In this document: one piece after another, positions 48,653 to 57,731 of the stretch
Layout: each line of letters begins with the position of its first letter
Position numbering within the stretch: position 1 is the stretch's first letter
Source of the DNA: Kribbella pratensis
GTDB taxonomy: Bacteria > Actinomycetota > Actinomycetes > Propionibacteriales > Kribbellaceae
Direction: 5' to 3'
DNA length: 64,000 nt
NCBI RefSeq assembly: GCF_004365355.1
Contig: NZ_SODP01000004.1
Location: 278,177 to 342,176, forward strand
The notes under the pieces: generated by a model
What the model saw: the letters and a program-made list of their open reading frames with translations, nothing else
Database searches by the model: none
Told to the model about the DNA's origin: nothing
Program-made: the position numbers and the translations under genes

Positions 48653-49546
48653 ATGGCAACGCTGAGGCAGCTCGAGTACTTCGTCACGGTCGTCGACGAA
48701 AGCTCCTTCACGAAGGCCGCCGAGCTCCTGCACGTCACCCAGCCGGCGCTCTCACATCAGATCCGCACGCTCGAACGCTCAGCCGGCGGACCGCTGCTCG
48801 AGCGGCTCCCCCGCACGGTCCGCCTCACCCCGACCGGCCGCGCGATGCTCCCGCACGCGCGCGCTGCCCTCGCCGATGCCGAGCGCGCCCGTTGCGCCGC
48901 CCGTCAGGCCGCAGGGCTCGAGGTCGGCGAACTGCAGATCGCGACGCTCTACTCGCTCACCCTCGGCGTCCTCCCGGCCGCACTACGCCGATGGCGACAG
49001 ACGCATCCGGACGTCGGCATCCGGCTCTTCGAGCACCGCCATACCGAGGAGCTCGTCGAGGCTATGAACGCCGGCGAAGCCGACGTCGCTGTCGGAGCTG
49101 AGCCGACCGACTGGTCTGGCGTCACCCGCACGCTCGGCACCGAAGAGCTCGTCGTCGTGGTTGCTTCCGACGATCCCGCCGCCACCGGGGACACCATCAA
49201 ACTGCAGGACCTCGCTGACCGCGCATGGGTCCACTACGCGCCCGGCCACGGACTCGCAGACGTCCTCGACCACGCGTGCGCACAGGCGGGCTTCGAGCCG
49301 CGGATCGCCGTACGGACGGAGCAGACCGCTGCCGCGCCGGCTCTTGCCGCCGCCGGTCTCGGACCTGCTCTGGTCCCCGACAACATCCTGGACGGCAACC
49401 TGCCGAGAGGTAGCCACGTCCTCCGCCTGGATCCACCGGTCCGTCGCACGCTCACGGCGTACACCCGTGGCGAACCCGATCCGCTGGCCGCGGCGTTCAT
49501 CGATGTCCTCGTTTGGGGTGAGCACGCCGCGGGCACGCGGAGGTGA
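48653..49546 (+). CDS. LysR-family transcriptional regulator
   Basis: A 297-residue LTTR with the N-terminal HTH ('LRQLEYFVTVVDESSFTKAA', 'LLHVTQPALSHQIRTLER') and a two-lobed effector domain ('IATLYSLTLGVLPAALRRWR'). Divergent from the PRISE reductase, its likely target; a small enone or related aldehyde is a candidate inducer. The stop overlaps the CDF transporter start (TGATG). Confidence 0.93.
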   Translation: MATLRQLEYFVTVVDESSFTKAAELLHVTQPALSHQIRTLERSAGGPLLERLPRTVRLTPTGRAMLPHARAALADAERARCAARQAAGLEVGELQIATLYSLTLGVLPAALRRWRQTHPDVGIRLFEHRHTEELVEAMNAGEADVAVGAEPTDWSGVTRTLGTEELVVVVASDDPAATGDTIKLQDLADRAWVHYAPGHGLADVLDHACAQAGFEPRIAVRTEQTAAAPALAAAGLGPALVPDNILDGNLPRGSHVLRLDPPVRRTLTAYTRGEPDPLAAAFIDVLVWGEHAAGTRR

Positions 49547-50499
49547 TGGCTGACGAAGAGTCCGACGCAACAGTCCTTGTGGCCGGTACGGCGAACCTGG
49601 CGATCGCAATCGCGAAGATCGTCGCCGGGCTGCTGTCCGGATCGACCGCGCTGCTCGCCGAGGCAGCGCACTCTGTCGCGGACACGCTCAACCAGGTGTT
49701 CCTGCTGGCGGCGCTGCACCGCAGCCGCAAGCCGGCCGATGCCCGGCATCCGTTCGGCTATGGCATGGAGCGGTACTTCTGGTCCCTGCTCGCCGCGGTG
49801 GGCATTCTCGTCCTGGGCGCCGGCTTCTCGATCACCGAGGGCCTGCGCTCGATCTTTGCGCCTTCGCCGATCGCCGCGCTGGCCGTGATCTATCCGGTGC
49901 TGGCGATCTCGTTCGTGTTCGAGGGAAGCTCCTGGCTGCGAGCGGTGCTCCAGCTCCGGCGGGAGGCCCGGGAAGCCGGCGTACCGATCCTCACGCACGT
50001 GCGCAGTGCCGAGCCGGCCGTGAAGACCGTGGCCTTCGAGGACTCGGCGGCGCTGATCGGACTGCTCATCGCAGCGGCCGGCGTGACGTTGGCAGTCGTC
50101 ACCGGCCATCACATCTGGGACGGCGCGGCGTCGATCGCCATCGGCCTGCTGCTGATCGTGGTCGCCTTCACGCTCGGCCGGGACAACATGACCATGCTGA
50201 TCGGACGTGCGCTACCGGCCGACACCCAACGCGAACTACGAGAGCTGATCACGAGGACGCCGGGCATCGACGAAGTACTCGATCTGCTCACTCTGCAGCT
50301 CGCACCCGACCAGGTCCTCGTCGTCGCGGCGGTTGACCTGGACGACTCCGAGACGACGGGCGCTGCCGTCGAACAGCTCGCCGAGAAGATCGACGCACAG
50401 GTCCGGGAGGCGTTCCCGATGGTGCGGCACCTCTACCTCGACCCGACGCCCGCGGACGCACACGTCAGCGCTGATCGTGACCCCAGTTCGCGACGATGA
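49546..50499 (+). CDS. Cation diffusion facilitator (CDF) metal exporter
   Basis: A 317-residue CDF antiporter: six transmembrane helices in the first 210 residues, metal-site residues in 'STALLAEAAHSVADTLNQVF' (HxxxD) and 'FEDSAALIGLLIAA' (DxxA), the 'RHPFGYGMERYFWSL' loop, and a cytoplasmic C-terminal metal-binding domain. Exports Zn, Co, Fe or similar. GCGGAGG is only 2 bp from ATG 49546, so coupling to the LysR stop probably matters. Confidence 0.93.
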   Translation: MADEESDATVLVAGTANLAIAIAKIVAGLLSGSTALLAEAAHSVADTLNQVFLLAALHRSRKPADARHPFGYGMERYFWSLLAAVGILVLGAGFSITEGLRSIFAPSPIAALAVIYPVLAISFVFEGSSWLRAVLQLRREAREAGVPILTHVRSAEPAVKTVAFEDSAALIGLLIAAAGVTLAVVTGHHIWDGAASIAIGLLLIVVAFTLGRDNMTMLIGRALPADTQRELRELITRTPGIDEVLDLLTLQLAPDQVLVVAAVDLDDSETTGAAVEQLAEKIDAQVREAFPMVRHLYLDPTPADAHVSADRDPSSRR

Positions 50500-50653
50500 C
50501 GGCAATCGGCGGCAGTACGGCGGCTACCGCGCTCATCCCGATCGCGACCGGGATCGAGAACAGCCGGACGACGAACCACGCCAGCCCGATCAGCGCGAGG
50601 CAGCTGCCCATCAGCCAGTAGTAGGCCTTCCGGTTGTTCCACCCGCGCGCCAT
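50465..50653 (-). CDS. DUF3099 small membrane protein
   Basis: A 62-residue protein with two transmembrane helices ('YYWLMGSCLALIGLAWFVVR' and 'VAIGMSAVAAVLPPIAVIVA'), matching DUF3099 of actinobacteria. It starts 1 bp after the MarR stop, so both form one transcript, and its 3' end overlaps the CDF gene by 35 bp on the other strand. Function unknown. Confidence 0.85.
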   Translation of the reverse strand: MARGWNNRKAYYWLMGSCLALIGLAWFVVRLFSIPVAIGMSAVAAVLPPIAVIVANWGHDQR

Positions 50654-50654
50654 C

Positions 50655-51104
50655 TCACACCGCCAGCGACAGCTTCCCGAGGGCGTCGACCAGCGGCGAG
50701 AGCTCGGGCAGCTCGGAGGCGTTCTTCAGGGCAGACGTCAGTACGGCGTCGTGGGTGGGCTGCGCCTTGTCGAGCAGCTCGCGGCCGGCCTCGGTGACCT
50801 CGGTGTAGATGCCACGCCGGTCTGTCGGGCACAGGTACCGCTGCAGCAGCTTGCGGTCCTCCAGCCGGTTCACCAGGCGGGTAGTCGCGGACTGGCTGAG
50901 CACCACAGCATTGGACAGCTGGTTCATCCGCAGGTGGTAGTCGTCCTGCCGCGCCAGCACGTCCAGCACGCTGTACTCACTCACGGACAGGCCGTGCTGC
51001 TTCTGCAACGCGCGCTCGAGCTCGTCCTCGATCCGGGCATGCAGCGCCGCCAGGGTGCGCCACCCCTGCGCCCGCGCCTCCGCGGCGTCATCCGGTAGTC
51101 CCAC
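50655..51104 (-). CDS. MarR-family transcriptional regulator
   Basis: A 149-residue winged-helix MarR protein: 'HGLSVSEYSVLDVLARQDDY', 'MNQLSNAVVLSQSATTRLVN' (recognition helix), and wing 'RYLCPTDRRGIYTEVTEAGR'. Divergent from an MFS exporter across a spacer with an inverted repeat: a standard repressor/efflux pair in which an exported toxic compound is probably the ligand. Confidence 0.93.
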   Translation of the reverse strand: MGLPDDAAEARAQGWRTLAALHARIEDELERALQKQHGLSVSEYSVLDVLARQDDYHLRMNQLSNAVVLSQSATTRLVNRLEDRKLLQRYLCPTDRRGIYTEVTEAGRELLDKAQPTHDAVLTSALKNASELPELSPLVDALGKLSLAV

Positions 51105-51128
51105 GACACCTCCACTTGAACATCACGC

Positions 51129-51157
51129 TTGCATGCGCAATCATAGCGCTTATGCAA
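51129..51157. promoter_or_regulatory. TTGCAT-N17-ATGCAA operator-like repeat, marR/MFS spacer
   Basis: TTGCAT (51129-51134) and ATGCAA (51152-51157) are perfect inverted arms in the 123-bp divergent spacer; the interior also holds GCGCAA and AGCGCT. MarR operators are usually such TTGC...GCAA palindromes. Confidence 0.55.
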
Positions 51158-51227
51158 TAGCCCGCGTGTGCAACTATCGCGCACGCCGGTAACAGTCATA
51201 AGGCTACATTCAAGGAGATTCCGCGTC

Positions 51228-52457
51228 ATGCCTGCTGCCCTCCTGGCCCTGGCGATCGGTGCGTTCGGGATCGGCACGACCGAGTTCGTCATCATGGGTC
51301 TGCTGCCCGACGTCGCGACCGATTTCGGCGTCAGCATCCCGTCCGCCGGTCTGCTCATCTCCGGCTACGCGCTCGGCGTCGTGATCGGTGCTCCGCTGCT
51401 CACCGCGATCGGCTCGAAGGTCTCCCGCAAGACCGTGCTGATCGCGCTGATGGGCGTGTTCATCGCGGGCAACCTGGTGTCCGCGCTCGCTCCGTCGTAC
51501 GGCGTTCTGATGACCGGGCGGATCGTTGCGGCGCTGTCGCACGGCGCGTTCTTCGGAGTCGGATCGGTTGTCGCCGCGTCGCTCGTACCGAAGGCGAAGC
51601 AGGCAAGTGCGATCGCGCTGATGTTCACCGGACTCACAGTGGCCAACGTGCTCGGCGTACCAGGCGGGACTGCGCTCGGACAGCACTTCGGCTGGCGATC
51701 GACGTTCTGGGCCGTCACTGCGCTCGGCGTGGTCGGTCTGCTCGGCATCGTGTTCTTGGTACCGCGACAGGGCACCGCTGAAGGGCCGGGGTTGCGGACC
51801 GAGCTGGCTGTGTTCAAGAACGTTCAGGTGTGGCTGGCACTGGCCATGACTGCGCTGGGCTTCGCTGGAGTGTTCGCGTCGTTCACCTACATCGCACCGA
51901 TGATGACCGGCGTCGCGGGCTTCTCTGCGGGCTCGGTGACCTGGCTGCTCGTGCTGTTCGGCGCTGGGCTCGTCGTAGGCAACCTGCTGGGTGGCAAGGC
52001 AGCAGACCGGTCGCTGATGCCGAGTCTCTACCTGATCCTGGCACTACTGGCCGCTGTGCTGGTCGCCTTCGTGTTCACGGCCCACGCCAAGCTCCCGTCC
52101 GCCGTGACGATCGCCCTCTTCGGCGCAGCGGGCTTCGCCACGGTCGCTCCGCTGCAGAAGCGCGTGATGGACAAGGCCAAGGGTGCTCCAGCGCTGGCGT
52201 CCGCAGCCAACATCGCCGCGTTCAACCTGGGCAACGCAGCCGGCGCATACCTCGGTGGACTGACCATCGAGCACGGCCTCGGCTACGCCGCCCCCAACTG
52301 GGTCGGCGCCGCCCTCGCAGTCTCCGGTCTGCTCGTTGCTCTCGTCTCCGGCCTACTTGACCGCAAGGACGTCACGCAGCCAGGTGAACGCGGCGGCCTG
52401 CATCGCCCGGTCGAACTTGTGGGGCCCGTCGAAGAACTGACCGACGTACGACGCTGA
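51228..52457 (+). CDS. MFS drug/sugar efflux transporter (AraJ-like)
   Basis: A 409-residue DHA1-type MFS protein with 12 predicted helices and motif 'IGSKVSRKTVLIALMGVFI' after helix 2, 'GTTEFVIMGLLPDVATDFGV' at the start and 'TGRIVAALSHGAFFGVGSVV'. AAGGAGA lies 9 bp before ATG 51228. The last 36 residues past 'SGLLDRKDV' are hydrophilic and are encoded opposite the end of the convergent hydrolase gene, so they look like a read-through extension. Regulated by the divergent MarR. Confidence 0.93.
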   Translation: MPAALLALAIGAFGIGTTEFVIMGLLPDVATDFGVSIPSAGLLISGYALGVVIGAPLLTAIGSKVSRKTVLIALMGVFIAGNLVSALAPSYGVLMTGRIVAALSHGAFFGVGSVVAASLVPKAKQASAIALMFTGLTVANVLGVPGGTALGQHFGWRSTFWAVTALGVVGLLGIVFLVPRQGTAEGPGLRTELAVFKNVQVWLALAMTALGFAGVFASFTYIAPMMTGVAGFSAGSVTWLLVLFGAGLVVGNLLGGKAADRSLMPSLYLILALLAAVLVAFVFTAHAKLPSAVTIALFGAAGFATVAPLQKRVMDKAKGAPALASAANIAAFNLGNAAGAYLGGLTIEHGLGYAAPNWVGAALAVSGLLVALVSGLLDRKDVTQPGERGGLHRPVELVGPVEELTDVRR

Positions 52458-53453
52458 GGACCCGGCGGCGGCGTAGTGCGCCGAGATGCGCTCATGCGCC
52501 GCCTCCTCACCGCCCAGCGGAAACAGCTCGTCATGCCGGTTGTACTGCACCAGGAGCGGCGCCGGAGCCTGGCAGGCGGCGACGTCCGACCAGTCGACCT
52601 GCGGCGGGAACATGCGAGGCATCAGCATCCAGGTGTGCGACACGACGTTCTGGTCGAGCAACGAGTTGTACGTGCCCATCATCCCGACCACGACGGCAGC
52701 AGTCAGCTCGCTGCTCGTTGCCCGTAGCAACGCAGACCGGCAACCGCCGCCGGACAGTCCGATGCTGGCAGTCCGGTCGGTGGTGTCGTCGCGGCCGCGC
52801 AGGTAGTCCAGCGCGATCCGGTCCTCCCGCGCCACGACGGCGGCGAACGTCGTACCCAGCAGGGTGCAGTACTTCTCGACCAGGTGCTCGTGACGGCCGG
52901 CTGCTGCGTTGTACGCGGCGGCGTCTCCGTCCACCGCGTCCTCCCGGACCTGCGGCGGCATCTCCGCCAAGGGGAAACGGCGGCTGCCCCAGCAGAAGGC
53001 ATCCGGCGCCATGACGACGTACCCCTGGGCCGCGAGGTCGTTGGCGTAGGCGCGGCCCTCGTAGTACTGCTCTCGCAGCGCCCGCACTTCGGCAGCGGGC
53101 TCCTCGTCGGTGTCGGCGATCTTCTCGCGGCCGTAGTACTTGAAGCCGTCATGACCGTGCAGAGCGAGTACGCCGGGCAGCGGGCCGGTAGCGTCTGCGG
53201 GTTTCAGCACCCGCGCACGAGTCCGCGGGCCGAAACCGACGGAGTACGAGATCTCCTCGCCCACCAGCCCGTCCGCCGTCCAGCGCCGCTCGATGCGCAC
53301 GTCCGACGGCCCGTCGTCGTCACCAGCGGTTGACACCATCCGCCGCACGATCTCGCGAACCTGATCCGCGGCCGGCTGCGCGGACTCGCGCACAGCCGGC
53401 GCGCTCGCGTGCTCGATCCAGTCGCCGTAGACACCCAAGTGTGTGGAGCTCAT
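52353..53453 (-). CDS. Alpha/beta hydrolase (dienelactone hydrolase/acetyl-xylan-esterase-like)
   Basis: A 366-residue cytoplasmic hydrolase: 'GVLALHGHDGFKYYGREKIA' (oxyanion), nucleophile Ser in 'SIGLSGGGCRSALL', Asp in 'VQYNRHDELFPLGG' and His in 'FFDGPHKFDRAM'. The fold matches DLH/AXE-type esterases. Divergent from a TetR repressor with a long palindrome between. Its 3' end overlaps the MFS gene by 105 bp. Confidence 0.88.
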   Translation of the reverse strand: MSSTHLGVYGDWIEHASAPAVRESAQPAADQVREIVRRMVSTAGDDDGPSDVRIERRWTADGLVGEEISYSVGFGPRTRARVLKPADATGPLPGVLALHGHDGFKYYGREKIADTDEEPAAEVRALREQYYEGRAYANDLAAQGYVVMAPDAFCWGSRRFPLAEMPPQVREDAVDGDAAAYNAAAGRHEHLVEKYCTLLGTTFAAVVAREDRIALDYLRGRDDTTDRTASIGLSGGGCRSALLRATSSELTAAVVVGMMGTYNSLLDQNVVSHTWMLMPRMFPPQVDWSDVAACQAPAPLLVQYNRHDELFPLGGEEAAHERISAHYAAAGSSASYVGQFFDGPHKFDRAMQAAAFTWLRDVLAVK

Positions 53454-53481
53454 CCCCGCAGCCTGTCACGACCTTGGTCGG

Positions 53482-53518
53482 CTGAAACGGTGTGTTTGAT
53501 TGTGACACACTGTTTCAG
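53482..53518. promoter_or_regulatory. 13-bp inverted repeat over the TetR start
   Basis: CTGAAACGGTGTG (53482-53494) and CACACTGTTTCAG (53506-53518), 12 of 13 paired, with an 11-bp spacer. The right arm ends on the G of the tetR GTG codon. It is the probable TetR operator, controlling both tetR and the hydrolase in the 64-bp spacer. Confidence 0.75.
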
Positions 53519-54225
53519 TGCGAGAAGCTGATCGGCGATCGGTGCTGGGATCGGTGTGGCTGCGGGACGAGCCGGAGCCGACGCGGGCGCGACTGAGCCG
53601 GGACGACATCGTCCGGACCGCGATCCGGGTGCTGGACCGCGAGGGCCTCGACAGGTTCTCGATGCGGATGATGGCGGCCGAGTTGGACGCGGCCGCGACG
53701 TCGGCGCTGTACTGGCGGATCGCGACCAAGGACGACCTGCTCGAGCTCGTGGTCGACGAGATCTTCGCGGACGCGCTCGTACCGCCGCCCGAGCGCGGCG
53801 ATTGGCGCGACCACGTCACCGTCGTCGTCCAGGCGGCGTACGACGCTCTGTGCGAGCACTCGTGGGCTGCGCGACTGCTCGCCTCCCACGGCGCGCTCGG
53901 GCCGAACTACAACGCGCTCATCGATCGGGTGGAGTCCGTCCTGGACGCGGCCGGCTTCAAAGGGACGCACCTGGACTCCGCGGTGTCCGCGATCTTCCAC
54001 TACCTGGTCGGCTCCGCGGTCACCGATTCGGCCTGGCTCTCCGTCGTACGCCGCAGCGGCATGGACGAATCGCGCTGGGCCACCGAGTCGGCCGGCCGGA
54101 TGGGCGTCGACGCCACCCACCTCGCTGCATACCTCAACCGCAAGAGCCGCTCCGGCCCGGAGGCTCGCTTCGCCTCCGGACTCCGGGTCATCCTGATCGG
54201 CCTGAGGCCGCGTCAACTCTCCTAG
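53518..54225 (+). CDS. TetR-family transcriptional regulator
   Basis: A 235-residue TetR-class-C-like regulator: HTH about 28-75 ('RLSRDDIVRTAIRVLDREGL', 'DAAATSALYWRIATKDDLLE') and C-terminal TetR ligand domain. The GTG start coincides with the end of its operator, so the message is probably leaderless. The stop shares CTAG with the convergent E2 gene. Likely represses itself and the divergent hydrolase. Confidence 0.9.
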   Translation: MREADRRSVLGSVWLRDEPEPTRARLSRDDIVRTAIRVLDREGLDRFSMRMMAAELDAAATSALYWRIATKDDLLELVVDEIFADALVPPPERGDWRDHVTVVVQAAYDALCEHSWAARLLASHGALGPNYNALIDRVESVLDAAGFKGTHLDSAVSAIFHYLVGSAVTDSAWLSVVRRSGMDESRWATESAGRMGVDATHLAAYLNRKSRSGPEARFASGLRVILIGLRPRQLS

Positions 54226-55535
54226 AGGTCCGCGAACACCGAGGCCGGGTTCTCGAAGGCGTCGGCGACGAAGCGGAGGAAGGCGGCTGCAGTGCCGCCG
54301 TCGCAGACGCGGTGGTCGAAGACGAGGGACAGTTGGGTGAGCTTGCGGATGGCGAGCTCGCCGTTCACCACCCACGGGCGATCGATGATCCGGCCGACGC
54401 CGAGAATCGCGACCTGTGGATGGTTGATGATCGCCGCGCTGCCGTCGACACCGAAGCTGCCGTAGTTGTTCAGCGTGAACGTCCCCGACGTCAGCTCCTG
54501 CTGGGTCAGCTTGCCGTCCCGTGCCGATTCGGTCAGCCTTCGGATCTCGACGTCCAGCCCACGGGTGGTCAGGGCGTGCGCGTTGGCGACGGCGGGTACG
54601 ACGAGACCGCGGTCCGTCTGCGCAGCGAGGCCGAGGTTCACGCCGTCGTACTGGACGAGCTCCTCGCGCTCGGTGTCGACGTACCCGTTGAGCTCCGGGT
54701 ACTTGAGCAGGCCTGCGACGACGAAGCGGGCCATCAGGGCAAGCAGGCCCGGTCCGGGGTCTGTTGCTGAGCGCAACGATGCGCGCAGGTCCATGAGTGC
54801 GGTCGCGTCTACGTCGACCCAGGTGGTGGCCTCGGGGATCTCGGCGCGGCTCCGGGTCAGCGTTGCGACGACGGCCTTGCGGAAGCCGCTCATCGGCGTA
54901 CGGCGCAGCTCCCGCAGACCCGTTCGCGTCGACGCGGGCTGGGTCTCCTGTGCGGCCTGCGTCTGCTGCGCGGCCGGGGCGAGTTGGGTGCGGCGGGCGA
55001 TGGCCAGCTCGACATCCCGGCGGACGATCAGCCCGTCCGGACCTGAGCCCTCGAGCGCACGCAGATCGACCTCGGCGTCCCGCGCCAACCGCCGTACCAG
55101 CGGCGAGATCACCAACGGCACCCGCCTGTGCTCCGGCCCCTCGCTCTGCGGAACATTTTTCGCAGCAGGCGGCAGATTGTTTCCGTAAACCGCCGACCGC
55201 GGCTTCCGCCGTCGCCCCGCACCAGAGATCTCGCTGGTCCCGTAGCCCACCAGGACGTTGCCCGAGCCGGCGCGTTCTTCCTCGCGGTATGCCTCTCCCG
55301 CCGGATCGCCAACCGTGATGAGCGGCTTGCCGACCGGGATCGTCGTACCGGGTTCGCCGTGGAGCTCCTCGATGACACCGGCGTACGGCGACGGCAGCTC
55401 GACGATCGACTTCGCGGTCTCGACCTCCGCGACCGGCGTGTCGACGACGACCACGTCGCCGACCTTCACCAGCCAGCGAACGATCTCGGCCTCGGTCAGC
55501 CCTTCACCGAGGTCGGGGAGAAGAAACGTGTTCAC
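54222..55535 (-). CDS. bkdC: Branched-chain 2-oxo acid dehydrogenase E2 (dihydrolipoyl acyltransferase)
   Basis: A 437-residue E2: lipoyl domain (1-80, lipoyl Lys42 in 'VETAKSIVELPSP'), an E1/E3 binding segment ('SPLVRRLARDAEVDLRALEG'), and the acyltransferase core with 'DHRVCDGGTAAAFL'. It passes the acyl group to CoA. GTG 55535 overlaps the E1-beta stop (GTGA). Only one lipoyl domain. Confidence 0.93.
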   Translation of the reverse strand: MNTFLLPDLGEGLTEAEIVRWLVKVGDVVVVDTPVAEVETAKSIVELPSPYAGVIEELHGEPGTTIPVGKPLITVGDPAGEAYREEERAGSGNVLVGYGTSEISGAGRRRKPRSAVYGNNLPPAAKNVPQSEGPEHRRVPLVISPLVRRLARDAEVDLRALEGSGPDGLIVRRDVELAIARRTQLAPAAQQTQAAQETQPASTRTGLRELRRTPMSGFRKAVVATLTRSRAEIPEATTWVDVDATALMDLRASLRSATDPGPGLLALMARFVVAGLLKYPELNGYVDTEREELVQYDGVNLGLAAQTDRGLVVPAVANAHALTTRGLDVEIRRLTESARDGKLTQQELTSGTFTLNNYGSFGVDGSAAIINHPQVAILGVGRIIDRPWVVNGELAIRKLTQLSLVFDHRVCDGGTAAAFLRFVADAFENPASVFADL

Positions 55536-56518
55536 GAGTCCTCCCACTGCAGGTCGTCCACCGCGTCGAGGATCCGGTCGACGCTCGGCAGCTGGTACTT
55601 CTCCAGCTTCGGTGGCGGGAACGGGATGTCGAACGCGGTCACCCGCCGCACCGGCGCCGCCAGCGAGTGGAAGCACTTCTCGGTGACCCGGGCAACGATC
55701 TCGGACGACACGCTCGCGAAGCCGCTCGCCTCGGCAACCACGACCGCCCGGCCGGTACGCCGTACCGCCGCGCACACGGTCTCGTCGTCGAACGGCACGA
55801 CCGAGCGCAGATCCACCACGGTCAGCTGACGCCCTTCGGCTGCCGCGACCTCGGCCGCTTCGAGCGCGACCGGCAGCGCGGGGCCATAGGCAATCAACGT
55901 CGCGTCCGCGCCTTCACGCCGTACGACGGCCGTGCCGATGCCCGGCTGGTCCTCGGTGAGGTCGACCTCTTCCTTGGCCCAGTAGAGCTTCTTCGGCTCC
56001 ATGAACACCACGGGATCGGGGAACTCGATTGCCTTGCGCAACAACCCGTACGCGTCCGCGACCGTTGCCGGGGTCACCACTGTCAGCCCGGGCGTGTGCG
56101 CGAAGTAGCTCTCGGACGAGTCGCTGTGGTGCTCGACGCCGCCGATGCCTCCGCCGTAGGGGATCCGGATGACCATCGGCAGCTGAACGCGTCCGCGGGT
56201 CCGGTTGCGCATCTTCGCCACGTGCGAGACGACCTGCTCGAACGCCGGGTACCCGAACGCGTCGAACTGCATCTCGACGACCGGGCGCATCCCGTTCATC
56301 GCCATGCCGACCGCCATACCGACGATGCCGGCCTCGGCCAACGGGGTGTCGAAGCAACGATTCTCGCCGAACTCCGCGGTCAGCCCGTCGGTGATCCGGA
56401 AGACACCGCCGAGCGCGCCGACGTCCTCGCCGAACATCACGACCGTGTCGTCCGCGTGCATCGCGTCCCGCAACGCCTGGTTGAGCGCCTGGGCCATCGA
56501 GATCTTCGTGTGCGTCAT
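55532..56518 (-). CDS. bkdB: Branched-chain 2-oxo acid dehydrogenase E1 beta
   Basis: A 328-residue transketolase-like E1-beta: 'MFGEDVGALGGVFRITDGL', 'DTPLAEAGIVGMAVGMAMNG', 'RIPYGGGIGGVEHHSDSSES' and the C-terminal 'VVVAEASGFASVSSEIVARV'. Forms the thiamine-pyrophosphate heterotetramer with E1-alpha; 4 bp separate the two genes. Start ATG 56518. Confidence 0.94.
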   Translation of the reverse strand: MTHTKISMAQALNQALRDAMHADDTVVMFGEDVGALGGVFRITDGLTAEFGENRCFDTPLAEAGIVGMAVGMAMNGMRPVVEMQFDAFGYPAFEQVVSHVAKMRNRTRGRVQLPMVIRIPYGGGIGGVEHHSDSSESYFAHTPGLTVVTPATVADAYGLLRKAIEFPDPVVFMEPKKLYWAKEEVDLTEDQPGIGTAVVRREGADATLIAYGPALPVALEAAEVAAAEGRQLTVVDLRSVVPFDDETVCAAVRRTGRAVVVAEASGFASVSSEIVARVTEKCFHSLAAPVRRVTAFDIPFPPPKLEKYQLPSVDRILDAVDDLQWEDS

Positions 56519-56522
56519 GGCG

Positions 56523-57611
56523 TCAGGCCTCCTCTCGCGCCAGCTCGTCACGCAGGAACGCCGCCTGCTCGCGCAGCTGCTGGGTCTCCTCGGCGTACAG
56601 GTACTTGAACAGATCCGCCGGGTCCACCTCGGGCTCCGGCATCAGGCCGTCGCGCAGCTGTGTCGCTACCTCGGCGGCCTTGGCCTCTGCCTGCCGGCGT
56701 ACGTCGTCGTCCAGCCAGTCCTGCTGCTCGAGGTACGTCGTCAGCCGCTGGATCGGATCGCGGTCCAGCCACGGCGTGACCTCGTCGTCCTGGCGGTAGC
56801 GGGTCGCGTCGTCGGCGTTGGTGTGCGCCTGCACGCGGTACGTGTGCGCCTCGACCAGCTGCGGGCCTTCCCCTGCGCGGGCCTTCTCCACAGCCTGTCC
56901 GAGTACGGCGAGCAGGCCGGCCAGATCGTTGCCGTCGGCCCGTTCGCCCGGTACGCCGTACCCGACGCCCTTGTGAGCAAGGGACGGCGCGGCGCTCTGC
57001 TTGGCAAGCGGGACGGAGATGGCGTACTCGTTGTTCTGGATGAAGAACACGACCGGCGCGTGGAACACGGCCGCGAAGTTCAGCGCCTCGTGAAAGTCGC
57101 CCTCGCTCGTACCGCCGTCGCCGACGAGCGCCATCACCACCGTGTCCTCACCCTTCAGGCGCGCCGCGTGCGCGACGCCGACCGCATGCGGCAGTTGGGT
57201 CGCGAGCGGGGTCGACTGCGGCGCGACCTTATGCGCGTACGGGTCGTAGCCCGAGTGCCAGTCGCCGCGGAGCAGTGTCAGGGTCTCGATCGGGTCGACA
57301 CCGCGGCTCACGATCGAGACCGAGTCGCGGTACGTCGGGAACAGCCAGTCTCCCTCTTTGAGGACCATCGTCGCCGCGACCTGACAAGCCTCCTGCCCGT
57401 GCGAGGACGGGTAGACCGCAAGGCGGCCCTGGCGGACGAGCGCACTCGCCTGGTCGTTGAAACGGCGGCCACGGATCAACTCTGTGTAGCCGTCGAGCAG
57501 AGCAGCCTTGGTGGGCAGCTCGTACGACGGGTGTTCGTGCGGCAGACCGTTCTGATCGATCAGACAAACGGGTTCCGCGGAGGGGAGCAAACGCTCCTCG
57601 ACGGTAGTCAT
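56523..57611 (-). CDS. bkdA: Branched-chain 2-oxo acid dehydrogenase E1 alpha
   Basis: A 362-residue E1-alpha: 'YPSSHGQEACQVAATMVLKE', 'DWLFPTYRDSVSIVSRGVDP', TPP motif 'VMALVGDGGTSEGDFHEALN' through 'FFIQNNEYAIS', and 'HTYRVQAHTNADDATRYRQD' (phosphorylation-loop region). GGAGGG 4-5 bp before ATG 57611. First gene of the operon; decarboxylates the 2-oxo acids from Val, Leu and Ile, supplying branched starters. No E3 gene is adjacent. Confidence 0.94.
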   Translation of the reverse strand: MTTVEERLLPSAEPVCLIDQNGLPHEHPSYELPTKAALLDGYTELIRGRRFNDQASALVRQGRLAVYPSSHGQEACQVAATMVLKEGDWLFPTYRDSVSIVSRGVDPIETLTLLRGDWHSGYDPYAHKVAPQSTPLATQLPHAVGVAHAARLKGEDTVVMALVGDGGTSEGDFHEALNFAAVFHAPVVFFIQNNEYAISVPLAKQSAAPSLAHKGVGYGVPGERADGNDLAGLLAVLGQAVEKARAGEGPQLVEAHTYRVQAHTNADDATRYRQDDEVTPWLDRDPIQRLTTYLEQQDWLDDDVRRQAEAKAAEVATQLRDGLMPEPEVDPADLFKYLYAEETQQLREQAAFLRDELAREEA

Positions 57612-57660
57612 GGACCCTCCAGCGCAGGAGACGGACGGTAGCCACATCGTCCTGCCTCCT

Positions 57661-57704
57661 GGCCAAGTGGATCTATAGCTGGAAGAATTGAGAGACGTTT
57701 GGCC
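57661..57704. promoter_or_regulatory. GGCCAA...TTGGCC repeat in the bkd/lrp spacer
   Basis: GGCCAA (57661-57666) and TTGGCC (57699-57704) bracket an A/T-rich core with CTATAG and GAAGAATTG, in the 120-bp divergent spacer. The core probably contains both promoters; the arms may be BkdR contacts. Confidence 0.4.
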
Positions 57705-57731
57705 CGGGTCGCCGCATCAGGAGGTCGCACA

